A stretch of DNA of 64,000 nt from SSC4 sp964443225 (GCA_964443225.1 CAYUCC010000019.1:11479-75478); one strand, 5' to 3'; positions 1 through 9,014 are shown, numbered from the stretch's first letter. Numbers and translations: made by a program. The notes: a model not told the origin generated them from the letters alone.

Positions 1-925
1 CGGCCGCCAGCGCCGATTGTGGCTCGGTATTGCGCCGGGTCAGCTGACCATCGAGGCGGCCCGCGGCCAGGTCATCGGCCAGGCCTGTGCCGTGCAGGTA
101 ATAGAAATAGTCGGCTTCAGCGCGCAGATAGTAGCGCAGCCAGGCCGTCACATAGCGCCGGATCACCTGGCGGCGGGTGCTGCTGGCACTGCCACAGAAG
201 AGCGTGCACGAGAAGTCTGTCGGGTCTTCGAAATCGCAGTGCGTGGCGCCCACGGCCACGTACTGCGCACGTTGCGCCGCTGCGTTGAGCGGGTAGAGCT
301 GCGTGTAACCAGCGCTGGCATTGCAGCTGCTGGCGGGCGCGGCCGCCCACGCCGCGGGCATCGTCAATCCGGCACCCAGGGCGGTGAGATCAGCACCCGA
401 AGCCGGCACCGGATCGAGCGTCATGCTGGCCCGGATGCGCGTGTCCTGGCCAGCCGCGACCCACGCAGCCATGCCGCCAGCCGAATGTCCCAACACGCCA
501 AAACGGTCCGTCGCCACCTGACCCCAAAACCGCGAGCCGGGATCGGCATTTTGTGCCTCGAGCCAGTCGAGCGCCGCACCGATTTTGGCCGCCCACACGT
601 CGAAATCGGGTGCCAGGGGGTTGGGAAAGTCCACCGTGACCACGACGAAACCGTGGGAAGCCAGGAACGTGGCGTTGCCCACATGGTTCGCGCGGCTGCG
701 CGCAAATCCGTGACCCAATACCAGGCCCGGAAACGGCCCCCCCACCGCAACCACCCCACCCGTGCCCGGGTAAAAAACCGTTGCCCCCTGACCCGTCAAC
801 GTAAAACTAAACTGATCCACCGCATACGGCCCCGCCACCCCCGGATCCGGCGGCACCCCCCCCTCCGCCTCAACCACCGGCCCCAACCCCACCCAAACCA
901 CGCACACCACAAGCAACCACCGCAC
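1..925 (-). CDS. Secreted alpha/beta hydrolase (dienelactone hydrolase / PET-hydrolase-like), C-terminus cut by window edge
   Basis: About 308 codons are visible, running off the left edge. The GTG start is followed by a hydrophobic signal-like stretch (VRWLLVVCVVWVGLG). A lipase-type oxyanion strand (VLGHGFARS) precedes the nucleophile elbow GHSAGG, whose Ser is the expected catalytic residue, and GATHCDFEDPTD downstream supplies a candidate catalytic His. This order is typical of polyester/cutinase-like and PAF-acetylhydrolase-like alpha/beta hydrolases, so an extracytoplasmic esterase is likely; the substrate cannot be named. A weak GGGAGAGGG precedes the GTG. The gene is divergent from the TPR gene, with a heptamer array between them. 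Confidence 0.7.
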   Translation of the reverse strand, partial: MRWLLVVCVVWVGLGPVVEAEGGVPPDPGVAGPYAVDQFSFTLTGQGATVFYPGTGGVVAVGGPFPGLVLGHGFARSRANHVGNATFLASHGFVVVTVDFPNPLAPDFDVWAAKIGAALDWLEAQNADPGSRFWGQVATDRFGVLGHSAGGMAAWVAAGQDTRIRASMTLDPVPASGADLTALGAGLTMPAAWAAAPASSCNASAGYTQLYPLNAAAQRAQYVAVGATHCDFEDPTDFSCTLFCGSASSTRRQVIRRYVTAWLRYYLRAEADYFYYLHGTGLADDLAAGRLDGQLTRRNTEPQSALAA

Positions 926-950
926 AAACCCTCTCCCACCCACAGCGCCC

Positions 951-989
951 CTCCCTACTCCCTACTCCGTACTCCCTACTCCCCACTCC
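951..989. repeat. Heptamer array, unit CTCCCTA (about 5.5 units)
   Basis: Perfect 7-bp periodicity with single-base variants (CTCCGTA, CTCCCCA). It lies between the divergent hydrolase and TPR genes, just upstream of the TPR promoter. The same unit recurs at 26298. Confidence 0.9.
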
Positions 990-991
990 GA

Positions 992-1020
992 TTGCATATC
1001 CAAAAAGGTTGTGTTACAAT
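992..1020 (+). promoter_or_regulatory. Sigma70-type promoter for the TPR gene
   Basis: TTGCAT (992-997) and TACAAT (1015-1020) are separated by exactly 17 bp. The predicted start is about 13 nt before the ATG at 1040, giving a very short leader. Confidence 0.65.
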
Positions 1021-1039
1021 ACTGCCAGGGAGCCAGAAC

Positions 1040-1678
1040 ATGAACCGGCTGGGAAAATTGCTAAAACGGGTCGACCGGTTGATGCGTCAGGAACAACCGT
1101 GGCAGGCTGCTCAGGTACTTGAGCAGATTCTGGCCACGCGCCCGGTGGACGACAAGACGTGTGAAGTGCTGAGCGCCTACCTGGGCGATATCTACCTGGC
1201 CCTGGACGACCTGTCGCGCGCCGAATCGAACATCACCCACGCCCTGGAACACAACAGCGGCGCCAGCCACTACCACTATTTGTTAGGCATGGTCTTTTCG
1301 GCCGGTCTGCGCTGGCGCGAGGCGATCGATGCCTTGTGGCATGCGATCGAGCTGTCACCCGACGATGACGAATACCTGCGGGCCCTGGGTTGGGCGGTAT
1401 TCAGCTCGGGTGACGAAGCGCAAGGTCGCTCATTGCTGCAAGAGGCGCTGCGTGTCAACGTGAGCAACATGGTCACCCTGACCGACCTGGCGCTTGTGTA
1501 CACACGTGCTACCCAGTTTCCCGAAGCACTGGACTGTGCCAGGCAGGCACTCGAACTCGATCCACACTCTGTCCTGGCCAAAGACGTGCTGCGTGTGGTC
1601 CAACTGCGAAAGCTCGAACACGAGCGCGTCGAAGCCAAAAAAGGCGGCCCGATGGCTGAAGTCGGCATGGCGCCCTGA
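1040..1678 (+). CDS. TPR-repeat protein
   Basis: A 212-residue cytoplasmic protein built of degenerate tetratricopeptide repeats; typical spots are AYLGDIYLALDDLSRAE, YHYLLGMVFSAGLRWREAID and LALVYTRATQFPEALDCARQ. The start at 1040 is chosen because a promoter ends at 1020 and AGGGAG sits 7 nt upstream; the open frame extends much further left but is antisense to the hydrolase there. No enzymatic domain is visible, so a scaffold role is inferred. It stands alone, followed by a strong terminator, and converges on ftsZ. Confidence 0.85.
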   Translation: MNRLGKLLKRVDRLMRQEQPWQAAQVLEQILATRPVDDKTCEVLSAYLGDIYLALDDLSRAESNITHALEHNSGASHYHYLLGMVFSAGLRWREAIDALWHAIELSPDDDEYLRALGWAVFSSGDEAQGRSLLQEALRVNVSNMVTLTDLALVYTRATQFPEALDCARQALELDPHSVLAKDVLRVVQLRKLEHERVEAKKGGPMAEVGMAP

Positions 1679-1713
1679 CCGGACGCTGCTGCATGACCGA
1701 TGATGACAAAGAG

Positions 1714-1758
1714 GGCTGAGAGGACCAGGGTGACTCACCAGGTCCTCTCAGCCTTTTT
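1714..1758 (+). terminator. Rho-independent terminator of the TPR gene
   Basis: A perfect 13-bp stem (1714-1726 with 1741-1753), a 14-nt loop and five T residues. It sits between the converging TPR and ftsZ stop codons. The minus-strand side has no good T-run, so it mainly serves the plus strand. Confidence 0.9.
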
Positions 1759-1777
1759 GCATAAAAGGGTTCGCCGG

Positions 1778-2923
1778 CTACTTTTCGTTGACCCGTTTGC
1801 GAATGAACGCCGGCACGTCTAGGTCTTCGCGTTTGAAGGTCCGCGACGGAAAGGGGATGGTCTGCCCCGTAGGTACCGGCTGTGTGGCGGGCGTACGCCC
1901 ATCCAGGCGTGTCGACTGGGTCGCCGTGGTGGCGGGACGGCGCTGCATGTGGGCGACGTCGAAGCCCGTGGCAATGACGGTGATACGAATTTCGTCCGCC
2001 ATGCTGGGATCGATCACGGCACCGAAGATGATGTTGGCGTCGGGATGTGCGCTGGCGCGTACGATCTCGGCGGCCTCGTTGACCTCGAAGAGGGTCATGT
2101 CGGCGCCACCGGTCACGTTGAACAGAATGCCCTGCGCACCTTCGATCGAGACATCGAGCAGCGCGCTGTGAATGGCCTGCTCGGCGGCCTGCTGGGCACG
2201 GTTTTCGCCGCGGGCACGGCCAATGGCCATGAGGGCGGCGCCCCCATCGCTCATGATGGTGCGCACGTCGGCAAAGTCCAGGTTGATCAGCCCGGGTACC
2301 GTAATCAACTCCGAGATACCCTGGATGCCCTGGCGTAACACATCATCCGCCACCGCAAATGCAGTCTCCACCGATGCCTTTTTATCCACGACCTGCAGCA
2401 GACGGTCGTTGGGAATGACGATCATCGTGTCGACGTGGTCTTTGAGGCGGTTGATACCATCGTCGGCGGCGCGGTTGCGCCGCGTGCCCTCGAACGAAAA
2501 CGGTCGCGTGACCACACCGATGGTCAGCGAACCCATCTCGCGCGAGACCCGCGCGATCACCGGTGCCGCCCCGGTGCCGGTGCCACCCCCGATGCCGGCA
2601 GTGACGAAGACCATATCGGCACCTTTGATCAGCGCCTTGATCTCCTCCTCCGACTCTTCGGCTGCTTTCTGGCCGATTTCGGGATTTCCACCCGAACCCA
2701 GCCCCTTGGTGAGCTTGTCACCGATGCGCAGCCGGTGCGGGGCCTGCGAGAGCATGAGCGCCTGGGCATCGGTATTGATGGCAACAAACTCGACACCCTG
2801 GATCCCGGCCTCGATCATACGATTGACGGCATTGGAGCCACCACCCCCAATACCCAGAACCTTGATCTGGGCCACGTTTTCGACGTACGGCTGCTGTGGC
2901 TTGCGCGTGACTGGCGTAGACAT
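1778..2923 (-). CDS. ftsZ: Cell division protein FtsZ
   Basis: 381 residues, tubulin-like GTPase that forms the division ring. The N-terminal nucleotide-binding strand (KVLGIGGGGSNAVNRMI) is followed by the tubulin signature GGGTGTGAAPV and the T7-loop region with DFADV. After a short variable linker the protein ends with a FtsA/SepF-binding peptide (DVPAFIRKR). The start is fixed by AAGGAGG 10 nt before the ATG. It is the last gene of the dcw cluster, 78 bp after ftsA. Length is normal. Confidence 0.98.
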   Translation of the reverse strand: MSTPVTRKPQQPYVENVAQIKVLGIGGGGSNAVNRMIEAGIQGVEFVAINTDAQALMLSQAPHRLRIGDKLTKGLGSGGNPEIGQKAAEESEEEIKALIKGADMVFVTAGIGGGTGTGAAPVIARVSREMGSLTIGVVTRPFSFEGTRRNRAADDGINRLKDHVDTMIVIPNDRLLQVVDKKASVETAFAVADDVLRQGIQGISELITVPGLINLDFADVRTIMSDGGAALMAIGRARGENRAQQAAEQAIHSALLDVSIEGAQGILFNVTGGADMTLFEVNEAAEIVRASAHPDANIIFGAVIDPSMADEIRITVIATGFDVAHMQRRPATTATQSTRLDGRTPATQPVPTGQTIPFPSRTFKREDLDVPAFIRKRVNEK

Positions 2924-3001
2924 CGGAACTTGCCTCCTTGTGTGTTTCTGATGGAATGAAATGCAACAACACCTGTGCCGAAAAAACGTGTAACCCGCTG
3001 C

Positions 3002-4231
3002 TCAATGGGGATCTGGCAGTAAGTTACGTAGCCAGTGTACGACCCGCTCCAGGAACGGGGAAGGCGCATTCCGTTGTCGCCCAGGGTGACGCTGTTGAGA
3101 TCCCCACAACAGCAGCCCCACACTCGTTGCATGCGTCGGATTGCGCAGTTCGTCGCGCAGTCCGCTGATTTGACTCTTGGGTACACCAATGCGCACCGGC
3201 ATCTGCAGCGTCTGGCGGCCCAGGTCGACCCAACCGGGCAGCTGCGCCGCCCCACCGGTCAAAACGACCCCCGCCGGCAGCAGACCATCGTAACCGCTGC
3301 GTTTGATCTCGCGCAGAACCAGCTCGACCATCTCTTCAGCGCGGGCCTGCAAGATCTCCGCCAGGAACCGGCGCTGGACCTGCTCGTGCCCCTGGTCACC
3401 AAACTGGCTGATCTGTATCGATTCATCGGTCGGCAGCGCGGCCGGGTCCAGGTTTCCATAACGCAGCTTCAATGACTCGGCCACTTTGAACGGCGTATGC
3501 AGCCCCACCGCCAGGTCCTGTGTCAGGTGGTTGCCACCGACGTCAAGCACTACCACGTGATACGGCGCCCCCTCGAGAAAAATGGCGATGTCGGTCGTGC
3601 CGCCGCCAATGTCGGCCAACGTCACCCCCATGTCGCGTTCCGCCGACGTCAACACCGCTTCGGCCGCGGCCAGGGAACCAAGCACCAGGTCCTCCACTTC
3701 GACGTCGTTGCTCGTCACGCAGTTGACCAGGTTGGCCACCGCAGTGGCCGCCCCCGTGATCACCTGGGCATCGACCTCCAGCCGAAAACCGTGCATGCCG
3801 ATGGGATCGCGCACCCCTTGCTGCTCATCCACGGTCCAGGTGCGCGGTGCCGTGTAGATGATGTCACGGTTGTGCGGAATGGCAATGGCACGCGCTGCCT
3901 CCAACGCCCGTTCGACGTCCTCGTGGGTGATCCCCTGCTGGGCTTTGCGCACCGCGGCCACTCCGTGGCTGGATACGTTGCCGATGTGGTTGCCAGAAAC
4001 GCTGACAAACGCCCGTTCGATCCGGTGTCCAGCCGCTTCCTCGGCGCGGTGAAGCGATTCTCCGATGGCGCCGGTGGCTTCGGTGATGTTGACCACGACA
4101 CCACGGCGCAGACCATGCGCGGCGGTTTGCCCCATCCCGATGATGTGCACCGCGTCATCGCTGGTCATCTCACCCACCAGGGTGCAGATCTTCGTCGTGC
4201 CGACATCGATGCCGGCAATCAAGTTGCTCAC
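3002..4231 (-). CDS. ftsA: Cell division protein FtsA
   Basis: 409 residues, actin-like ATPase that tethers FtsZ to the membrane. Seen are phosphate-1 (GIDVGTTKICTLVGE), phosphate-2 (LADIGGGTTDIAIF) and the adenosine motif (GVVLTGGAAQLPG), with the 1C subdomain between them. The C-terminal amphipathic helix (FLERVVHWLRNLL) is the expected membrane-targeting sequence. The GTG start at 4231 has GAGG upstream. It lies between ftsQ (106-bp gap) and ftsZ, the common bacterial order. Confidence 0.97.
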   Translation of the reverse strand: MSNLIAGIDVGTTKICTLVGEMTSDDAVHIIGMGQTAAHGLRRGVVVNITEATGAIGESLHRAEEAAGHRIERAFVSVSGNHIGNVSSHGVAAVRKAQQGITHEDVERALEAARAIAIPHNRDIIYTAPRTWTVDEQQGVRDPIGMHGFRLEVDAQVITGAATAVANLVNCVTSNDVEVEDLVLGSLAAAEAVLTSAERDMGVTLADIGGGTTDIAIFLEGAPYHVVVLDVGGNHLTQDLAVGLHTPFKVAESLKLRYGNLDPAALPTDESIQISQFGDQGHEQVQRRFLAEILQARAEEMVELVLREIKRSGYDGLLPAGVVLTGGAAQLPGWVDLGRQTLQMPVRIGVPKSQISGLRDELRNPTHATSVGLLLWGSQQRHPGRQRNAPSPFLERVVHWLRNLLPDPH

Positions 4232-4337
4232 CGTCGAACCTCGCTATCGTGAGTCGCCCTGCTTCTGACGACTTCGGCTGCCTGCACGAGCCAATGCGGG
4301 CCATCGTGTGACCCGCCCATGATGCCGTGTCCGGGCA

Positions 4338-5213
4338 CTAGCGCACAAACGGTCGATCATCTACCCGCAGGTCGATCACCGAGGGAACGGCGCCCCGCTT
4401 CTGCCATTCGGCCTCGATCGCCCGCAGGACGTCGAGTTTTGCCTGCAAATCGCCACGTATCCCAAACACCACATCCGTACCCGCACGTGACCGGAAATGC
4501 AAGCCATTCTGGGCATCGTACTGGTACGTGAGCGTGTCCGGCAGCAGCTGCTGCAGGCTGAACAAGGCTGTGGCAACCGGCGCCTGCATGTGCACCACCG
4601 GCAGTCCACCAGGTCCGATGGGTGGCGACCCCGTTGCCGATGGCTCGACCGCTGCGCCCTGCGTATCGATGAGCTGCAGCAGCGGTGTCTCAGGACCCTT
4701 CCCTAGCGGCGGCAGCGCGACGCCCGCGCGGTCCACCCACGCCGTACCTTGGGCCGTCTGCCACATGATCAATGGCACCCGCTCGGTGACGTCAATGCGC
4801 ACACCGGCCGGCAGCCGGAAACGCACCCGCGCCATCGAAACGTACGGCAATGCCGTCTCGATGGCTGCTTCCGCCTGTCGCTCGTCGAGCCAGAAGATGC
4901 TCTTCCCTTCCAGTCCGGCTTGTGTATAGATCTCCTCGGCGGCAACCAGCTGCGTTCCCTGAACCTCGGCCCCAAAGGCGTAAAAATTGTCAAAGGACAT
5001 GAACACATACAACAGGCCGGCCAGCAGACCAATCAGCCACAGGCTGAGCAGTTTGGCCGGATGCCAGCCCGTGCTGCGGACCATCGAACGCTGAATGGGC
5101 TGGATACGCACCGGACCCAGCGTCAGACCGGCATCCATACGGCGGCGCGATCGACGTTTTTGCTGCACGACCGCGCTTGCTTTGCGGGTACTTCCGGTCC
5201 TGCGAATGGTCAC
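4338..5213 (-). CDS. ftsQ: Cell division protein FtsQ (POTRA domain)
   Basis: 291 residues. A basic cytoplasmic N-terminus (QKRRSRRRMDAG) is followed by one membrane span near residues 50-70 (LLSLWLIGLLAGLLYVFM), a POTRA domain (roughly 75-145) and the FtsQ/DivIB beta domain. It links the cytoplasmic ring to the periplasmic or outer divisome. The GTG start at 5213 follows GAGGTTAG. Placement between ddl (13-bp gap) and ftsA supports the call, since the family diverges quickly. Confidence 0.92.
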   Translation of the reverse strand: MTIRRTGSTRKASAVVQQKRRSRRRMDAGLTLGPVRIQPIQRSMVRSTGWHPAKLLSLWLIGLLAGLLYVFMSFDNFYAFGAEVQGTQLVAAEEIYTQAGLEGKSIFWLDERQAEAAIETALPYVSMARVRFRLPAGVRIDVTERVPLIMWQTAQGTAWVDRAGVALPPLGKGPETPLLQLIDTQGAAVEPSATGSPPIGPGGLPVVHMQAPVATALFSLQQLLPDTLTYQYDAQNGLHFRSRAGTDVVFGIRGDLQAKLDVLRAIEAEWQKRGAVPSVIDLRVDDRPFVR

Positions 5214-5226
5214 CCTAACCTCGTCT

Positions 5227-6336
5227 TCAGCGTGTCACCAGGTTGCGTGCACGATCGGCGTAGCGTTCCTGTGCCAGCCTGACCAGGCGCGTCACCAGTT
5301 CTGGGTAGCTGATGCCGCTGGCTTCCCACAGCTTGGGATACATGCTGATCTGGGTAAAACCGGGCATCGTATTGACCTCGTTCAGGAACAGCCGATCGGT
5401 CACGCGTTCCAACAGAAAATCGACACGGGCCAGGCCAGCGCCGTCCATCACCATGAAGGCGGTACGCGCCAGGCGCTGCGCCTCGGCAGTCAGCACCGCG
5501 CCAATCGGTGCCGGAATCAGCAGCTGTGACGTGTCGAGCAAATACTTGGCGTCATAATCGTAGAACTCGTTGCCCGGCACGATTTCACCGGGGATCGAGA
5601 CGAGCGGGTCCTCGTTCCCCAAGACGCTCACTTCGATCTCACGTGCGTCGATGCCTTGTTCGACCACCAGCTTGCGGTCGAAACGGCTGGCTTCGTCGAG
5701 GGCCGCTGCGAGTCCGGCACGGTCACGCGCCTTGGAAATTCCGATGCTCGACCCCATGTTGGCCGGTTTGACAAACAGCGGATAGAGCAGACGCGCTTCG
5801 ATTTCGTCCAGCACCGCATCAGGTTCGTGTGCCCAGCGCCGCCGCGAGACCGCCCAGTACGGGAGCTGCGGAAGGCCGTGGGCGGCAAAAATCGCCTTGG
5901 ACTGCAGTTTGTCCATACCGATCGCCGAGGCCGTCACGCCGCACCCCACGTAGGGTATGTCGACCAGTTCGAGCAGCCCCTGCACCGTGCCATCTTCACC
6001 CATCGGCCCATGCAGCACGGGGAAGATCACGTCTGCAGCGGGCAGAATGTGGCCCAACGGCACCGGCTCAACGGCGCTGGCATCTTCATTGTTAATGTGC
6101 CCGGCCCCCTCGACCCCACTTGCCGTGAGGGGGCTTGCGTACTCACCGCCGGTCAGCACACGCATGGGGTCGCCACCCCGTAACCAACGCCCCGCACGGT
6201 CGATCCCGATCGGCACCACGTCGAAACCCGACGCCTCCAGGGCCGCCATCACCGAACGGGCCGATACCAGTGAGACGTCGTGTTCGCTGGACCGACCGCC
6301 GAACAGTACGCCAATGCGCAGTTTTGCCTCAGGCAC
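5227..6336 (-). CDS. ddl: D-alanine--D-alanine ligase
   Basis: 369 residues, ATP-grasp enzyme joining two D-Ala for the peptidoglycan stem peptide. Visible are the N-terminal RIGVLFGGRSSEHDVSL motif, HGPMGEDGTVQGLLE, the ATP-grasp strand PLFVKPANMGSSIGISK and the metal-binding end FLNEVNTMPGFTQISMYP. The GTG start at 6336 follows GAGGAG, which overlaps the murB stop, so the two are translationally coupled. Length is normal. Confidence 0.97.
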   Translation of the reverse strand: MPEAKLRIGVLFGGRSSEHDVSLVSARSVMAALEASGFDVVPIGIDRAGRWLRGGDPMRVLTGGEYASPLTASGVEGAGHINNEDASAVEPVPLGHILPAADVIFPVLHGPMGEDGTVQGLLELVDIPYVGCGVTASAIGMDKLQSKAIFAAHGLPQLPYWAVSRRRWAHEPDAVLDEIEARLLYPLFVKPANMGSSIGISKARDRAGLAAALDEASRFDRKLVVEQGIDAREIEVSVLGNEDPLVSIPGEIVPGNEFYDYDAKYLLDTSQLLIPAPIGAVLTAEAQRLARTAFMVMDGAGLARVDFLLERVTDRLFLNEVNTMPGFTQISMYPKLWEASGISYPELVTRLVRLAQERYADRARNLVTR

Positions 6337-6339
6337 GGG

Positions 6340-7311
6340 TTACTCCTCGAACTCGCCCACGAACAGGATCTCCGGCTCCAGCGTGACACCGAACTGCGCC
6401 GCAATCGTGTCTTGGGCCAGGCGGACAGCTGCGACTACGTCACGGGCCCGTGCCCCACCCAGGTTGACCAGGAAATTGGCATGGATTGGGCTAAACTGGA
6501 CCTGCCCGACCTGGGTTCCTTTCAATCCCGCCGCTTCGATGAGGCGCCCGGCAAAGTCGCCGGCCGGGTTGCGAAACATCGAACCGGCACTGGCCTCGGT
6601 GGGCTGCGTGGCCCGTCGATGGGCCAAAAATCGTGCCGCCCGTTCGTCGAGTTCGGCGCGTGCCACACGCAGCAGTCGAAATACGGCGATCAGCACCACC
6701 GCCCCCGCCGCCTGGTCATCCTCCGGATACTTCAAGCGGCTGCGCCGGTAGGCGTAGGAAAAGTCGGCTTGCTGCCACGTGGTGACGCTGCCCAGACCGT
6801 CCAACACCTCCGCCTGCCACAGATTGTCGGCGATACTGCCGCCGTGGGCGCCGGCATTGCCAACCACAGCACCGCCTACGGTACCGGGCACACTGACGGC
6901 CCATTCCAGACCGGCCAACCCTTCACGCACAGCGGTGCGTGCCAACCCGGCCAGGAGCGTCCCCGATTCGGCCGAGAGCAAAACAGGATCGCCCACCTCA
7001 CCCGCTTCGTGTACCGCGACCTGGCGGCAGCGGTTTACGATGACCAAACCCCGAAATCCGCCATCCCCCACCAGGACGTTGCTGCCACCGCCCAACAGCA
7101 AGTAGGGAAATTCGCAGGTCCGCGCCAGCCCGACTAAACGAACCAGGTCATCGACACGCTCGACGCTGATCAGCAGATCAGCCGGACCACCAATCTTGAA
7201 GGATGTCAATGGGGCCAAGGGCACGTGCTGGTCGATGATGAATCCGGCCGCCCGCGCCGCTTCAGCGAACTGTGTCGCGGTCGCGATTTTTGCATGTGGT
7301 ACAAAAGACAT
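6340..7311 (-). CDS. murB: UDP-N-acetylenolpyruvoylglucosamine reductase MurB
   Basis: 323 residues from the ATG at 7311. FAD-dependent reduction of UDP-GlcNAc-enolpyruvate to UDP-MurNAc. Seen are the FAD-binding strands TSFKIGGPADLLI and LLLGGGSNVLVGDGG, AVSVPGTVGGAVVGNAGAHG, the active-site region YAYRRSRLKYP and GSMFRNPAGDFAGRLIEAAG. The open frame extends to 7536, but the upstream part is non-conserved and contains a repeat and a promoter. The ATG overlaps a TATAAT (TATAATG): if that hexamer is the real -10, transcription starts inside the annotated 5' end and an internal start such as GTG would be needed. Confidence 0.93.
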   Translation of the reverse strand: MSFVPHAKIATATQFAEAARAAGFIIDQHVPLAPLTSFKIGGPADLLISVERVDDLVRLVGLARTCEFPYLLLGGGSNVLVGDGGFRGLVIVNRCRQVAVHEAGEVGDPVLLSAESGTLLAGLARTAVREGLAGLEWAVSVPGTVGGAVVGNAGAHGGSIADNLWQAEVLDGLGSVTTWQQADFSYAYRRSRLKYPEDDQAAGAVVLIAVFRLLRVARAELDERAARFLAHRRATQPTEASAGSMFRNPAGDFAGRLIEAAGLKGTQVGQVQFSPIHANFLVNLGGARARDVVAAVRLAQDTIAAQFGVTLEPEILFVGEFEE

Positions 7312-7339
7312 TATACCGTAGTCCGTCCAATTTGTGCAA
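7310..7339 (-). promoter_or_regulatory. Promoter of the murB-ddl-ftsQAZ sub-operon
   Basis: TTGCAC (7334-7339) and TATAAT (7310-7315) with an 18-bp spacer, reading minus. It follows the murC end and its palindromic element, so this half of the dcw cluster can be transcribed separately. The -10 overlaps the predicted murB ATG. Confidence 0.6.
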
Positions 7340-7347
7340 ATTGCACA
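7333..7347. promoter_or_regulatory. Perfect inverted repeat over the murB -35 (candidate operator)
   Basis: TGTGCAA-A-TTGCACA is a perfect 7-bp inverted repeat around one base, covering the -35 hexamer. The TGTG...CACA outline resembles CRP/FNR-type sites, but spacing is one base short of the usual 16-bp form. The regulator is unknown. Confidence 0.5.
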
Positions 7348-7489
7348 GGCGCTGTCAAAGAAAGCACATATGTTCGATTCGTATACCCGGTCGTCCGGAC
7401 CTGTCACGTGTCGGATAGTCCGCAGCCTCTGCGGTAGTCCCAATCGTGTGCTCTCGTGCGGGTCCGAACGTGTGACTATGCGCAACCAA

Positions 7490-7567
7490 GGGCTGGTAAA
7501 GGAATAACTTCCAGCAAAATGGCTGGAATTCGTCACAAATCATGGGAAGTTATTCTTTTATCAGCCC
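7490..7567. repeat. Palindromic element copy A (62-bp core plus covarying flanks)
   Basis: Core 7498-7559: left arm AAAGGAATAACTTCC and right arm GGAAGTTATTCTTTT enclose a 32-bp conserved interior. Flanks GGGCTGGT and ATCAGCCC extend the pairing. The element overlaps the last eight codons and stop of murC. Same orientation as copy D; copy C is inverted. Confidence 0.92.
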
Positions 7568-9014
7568 TAAGCGCATCGAGCAGCTGCTCCCCGATCCGAT
7601 CACCATCACCGGCGCCCAACGTGATGAGCACGTCACCCCGCTGCAGGTGCGTGGTCAAAACCATCACCGCAGTCCTCGCATCGGCAACGTACCGTGCATC
7701 GTCATGCACCAGCGCCGCGGCCAACGCCTCTCCGTTGACGCCAGGAATTGCGGCATCGCGTGCGGCGTAGATCGGCGTCACCAGCACGTGCTGCGCATCC
7801 CCAAAGGCGCGGGTAAAATCGTCCCACAGTGCCTGCGTGCGCTGGTACGTGTGGGGTTGAAAAACGACCCACACGGTCCGCATCGGCCACTGCGCACGCG
7901 CCGCCGCCAACGTGGTCCGAATTTCGGTGGGGTGATGGGCGTAATCGTCGTAGACGCACACGCCCGCTGCTTCCCCCTTGAATTCGAACCGCCGCGCGGC
8001 CCCCCGGTAATCGGCAAGAATGGGCAGTGCCAGGGTAGGATCGATCCCGAGTTGGCCGACAGCCGCCACTGCAGCCAGTGCATTGCGCAGGTTGTGCAGT
8101 CCCGGCACGTGCAGCCGCAGTTGGCCCAGGTACTGCCCGCTGTACGACACCCGGGCGTCGCAGCCGCCAAATTCATTCAGCTGCACCGAATCGGCGTGAA
8201 AATCCGCCGCCTCGTCCAGTCCATAGGTCAACACGCTGCCGCCCCGCCCACGGCGCCAATCCGCCAGGGCACGGGCACCGGCATCATCATGGCACGCCAC
8301 CAGCCAGCCGTCCGGACGAATTTGCGCAGCGAATGCCTGGAACGCCGCATCAAAGCTGGCCGGCGTTGGGAAGCAGTCGGGATGATCCCACTCGACATTC
8401 GTGACGACTGCCACCTGCGGGTGGAGCCCAAGGAACATGTGATCGTACTCGTCCGCTTCGATGACGAACAACCGGCCCGCGCCGGCCGCCGCACTTCGCC
8501 CAAGCGCCCGCACCTGGCTGCCGACGATGTACCCCGGCTGGTGACCCAGGGCTTCGAGTACCGATGCGATCATGCCGGTCGTCGTGGTTTTGCCATGGGT
8601 GCCGGCTACGGCGATCAGGGTAAAATTGTGCAGCAGTGCACCCAGAAACGCTGCCCGTTTGACTATAGGAAGGTGGCGTGCGGTCGCGGTTACGACCTCG
8701 ATGTTGTCGGGGGCGATGGCCGACGAAACCAGCACCAGGTCGGCACCTTCGACGTTTTCAGCCTGATGGCCAATCGCGACGTCGATCCCTGCGGCTTGCA
8801 GTGCCTCTGTAACCGGGCCGGCGCGCTGGTCGGAACCCGACACGGTGTACCCCTGCTCGTGCAGCACCCAGGCAATGGCCGACAACCCGGCGCCGCCAAT
8901 GCCCACCAGGTGAATCCGTACCTGATGCCGCTGCGTCGACGGCCCGCCAGGAACCTGGTGCAGAACAGCCTCCACCGTGCCCCCGTCCGCCGTGCTCAAA
9001 CCAACATCACCCAT
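7533..9014 (-). CDS. murC: UDP-N-acetylmuramate--L-alanine ligase MurC
   Basis: 493 residues, ATP-dependent addition of L-Ala to UDP-MurNAc. Visible are the Rossmann-like VRIHLVGIGGAGLSAIAW, the P-loop VAGTHGKTTTTGMIASVL, the Mur signature around VTNVEWDHPDCFP and the C-terminal domain with YDDYAHHPTEI. The chosen ATG at 9014 gives about 30 extra residues before the conserved start. The last eight residues (KRITSHDL) and the stop codon come from palindromic element A, so the native end has probably been replaced. Confidence 0.96.
   Translation of the reverse strand: MGDVGLSTADGGTVEAVLHQVPGGPSTQRHQVRIHLVGIGGAGLSAIAWVLHEQGYTVSGSDQRAGPVTEALQAAGIDVAIGHQAENVEGADLVLVSSAIAPDNIEVVTATARHLPIVKRAAFLGALLHNFTLIAVAGTHGKTTTTGMIASVLEALGHQPGYIVGSQVRALGRSAAAGAGRLFVIEADEYDHMFLGLHPQVAVVTNVEWDHPDCFPTPASFDAAFQAFAAQIRPDGWLVACHDDAGARALADWRRGRGGSVLTYGLDEAADFHADSVQLNEFGGCDARVSYSGQYLGQLRLHVPGLHNLRNALAAVAAVGQLGIDPTLALPILADYRGAARRFEFKGEAAGVCVYDDYAHHPTEIRTTLAAARAQWPMRTVWVVFQPHTYQRTQALWDDFTRAFGDAQHVLVTPIYAARDAAIPGVNGEALAAALVHDDARYVADARTAVMVLTTHLQRGDVLITLGAGDGDRIGEQLLDALRADKRITSHDL

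Noticed and set aside
17..1039. Long open frame upstream of the TPR protein on the plus strand
   Set aside because: It is antisense to the hydrolase, low in conserved features, and a promoter sits at 992-1020 before the ATG at 1040.
7312..7536. 76-residue extension of murB
   Set aside because: It contains the promoter and the palindromic element, and MurB homologues start near 7311.
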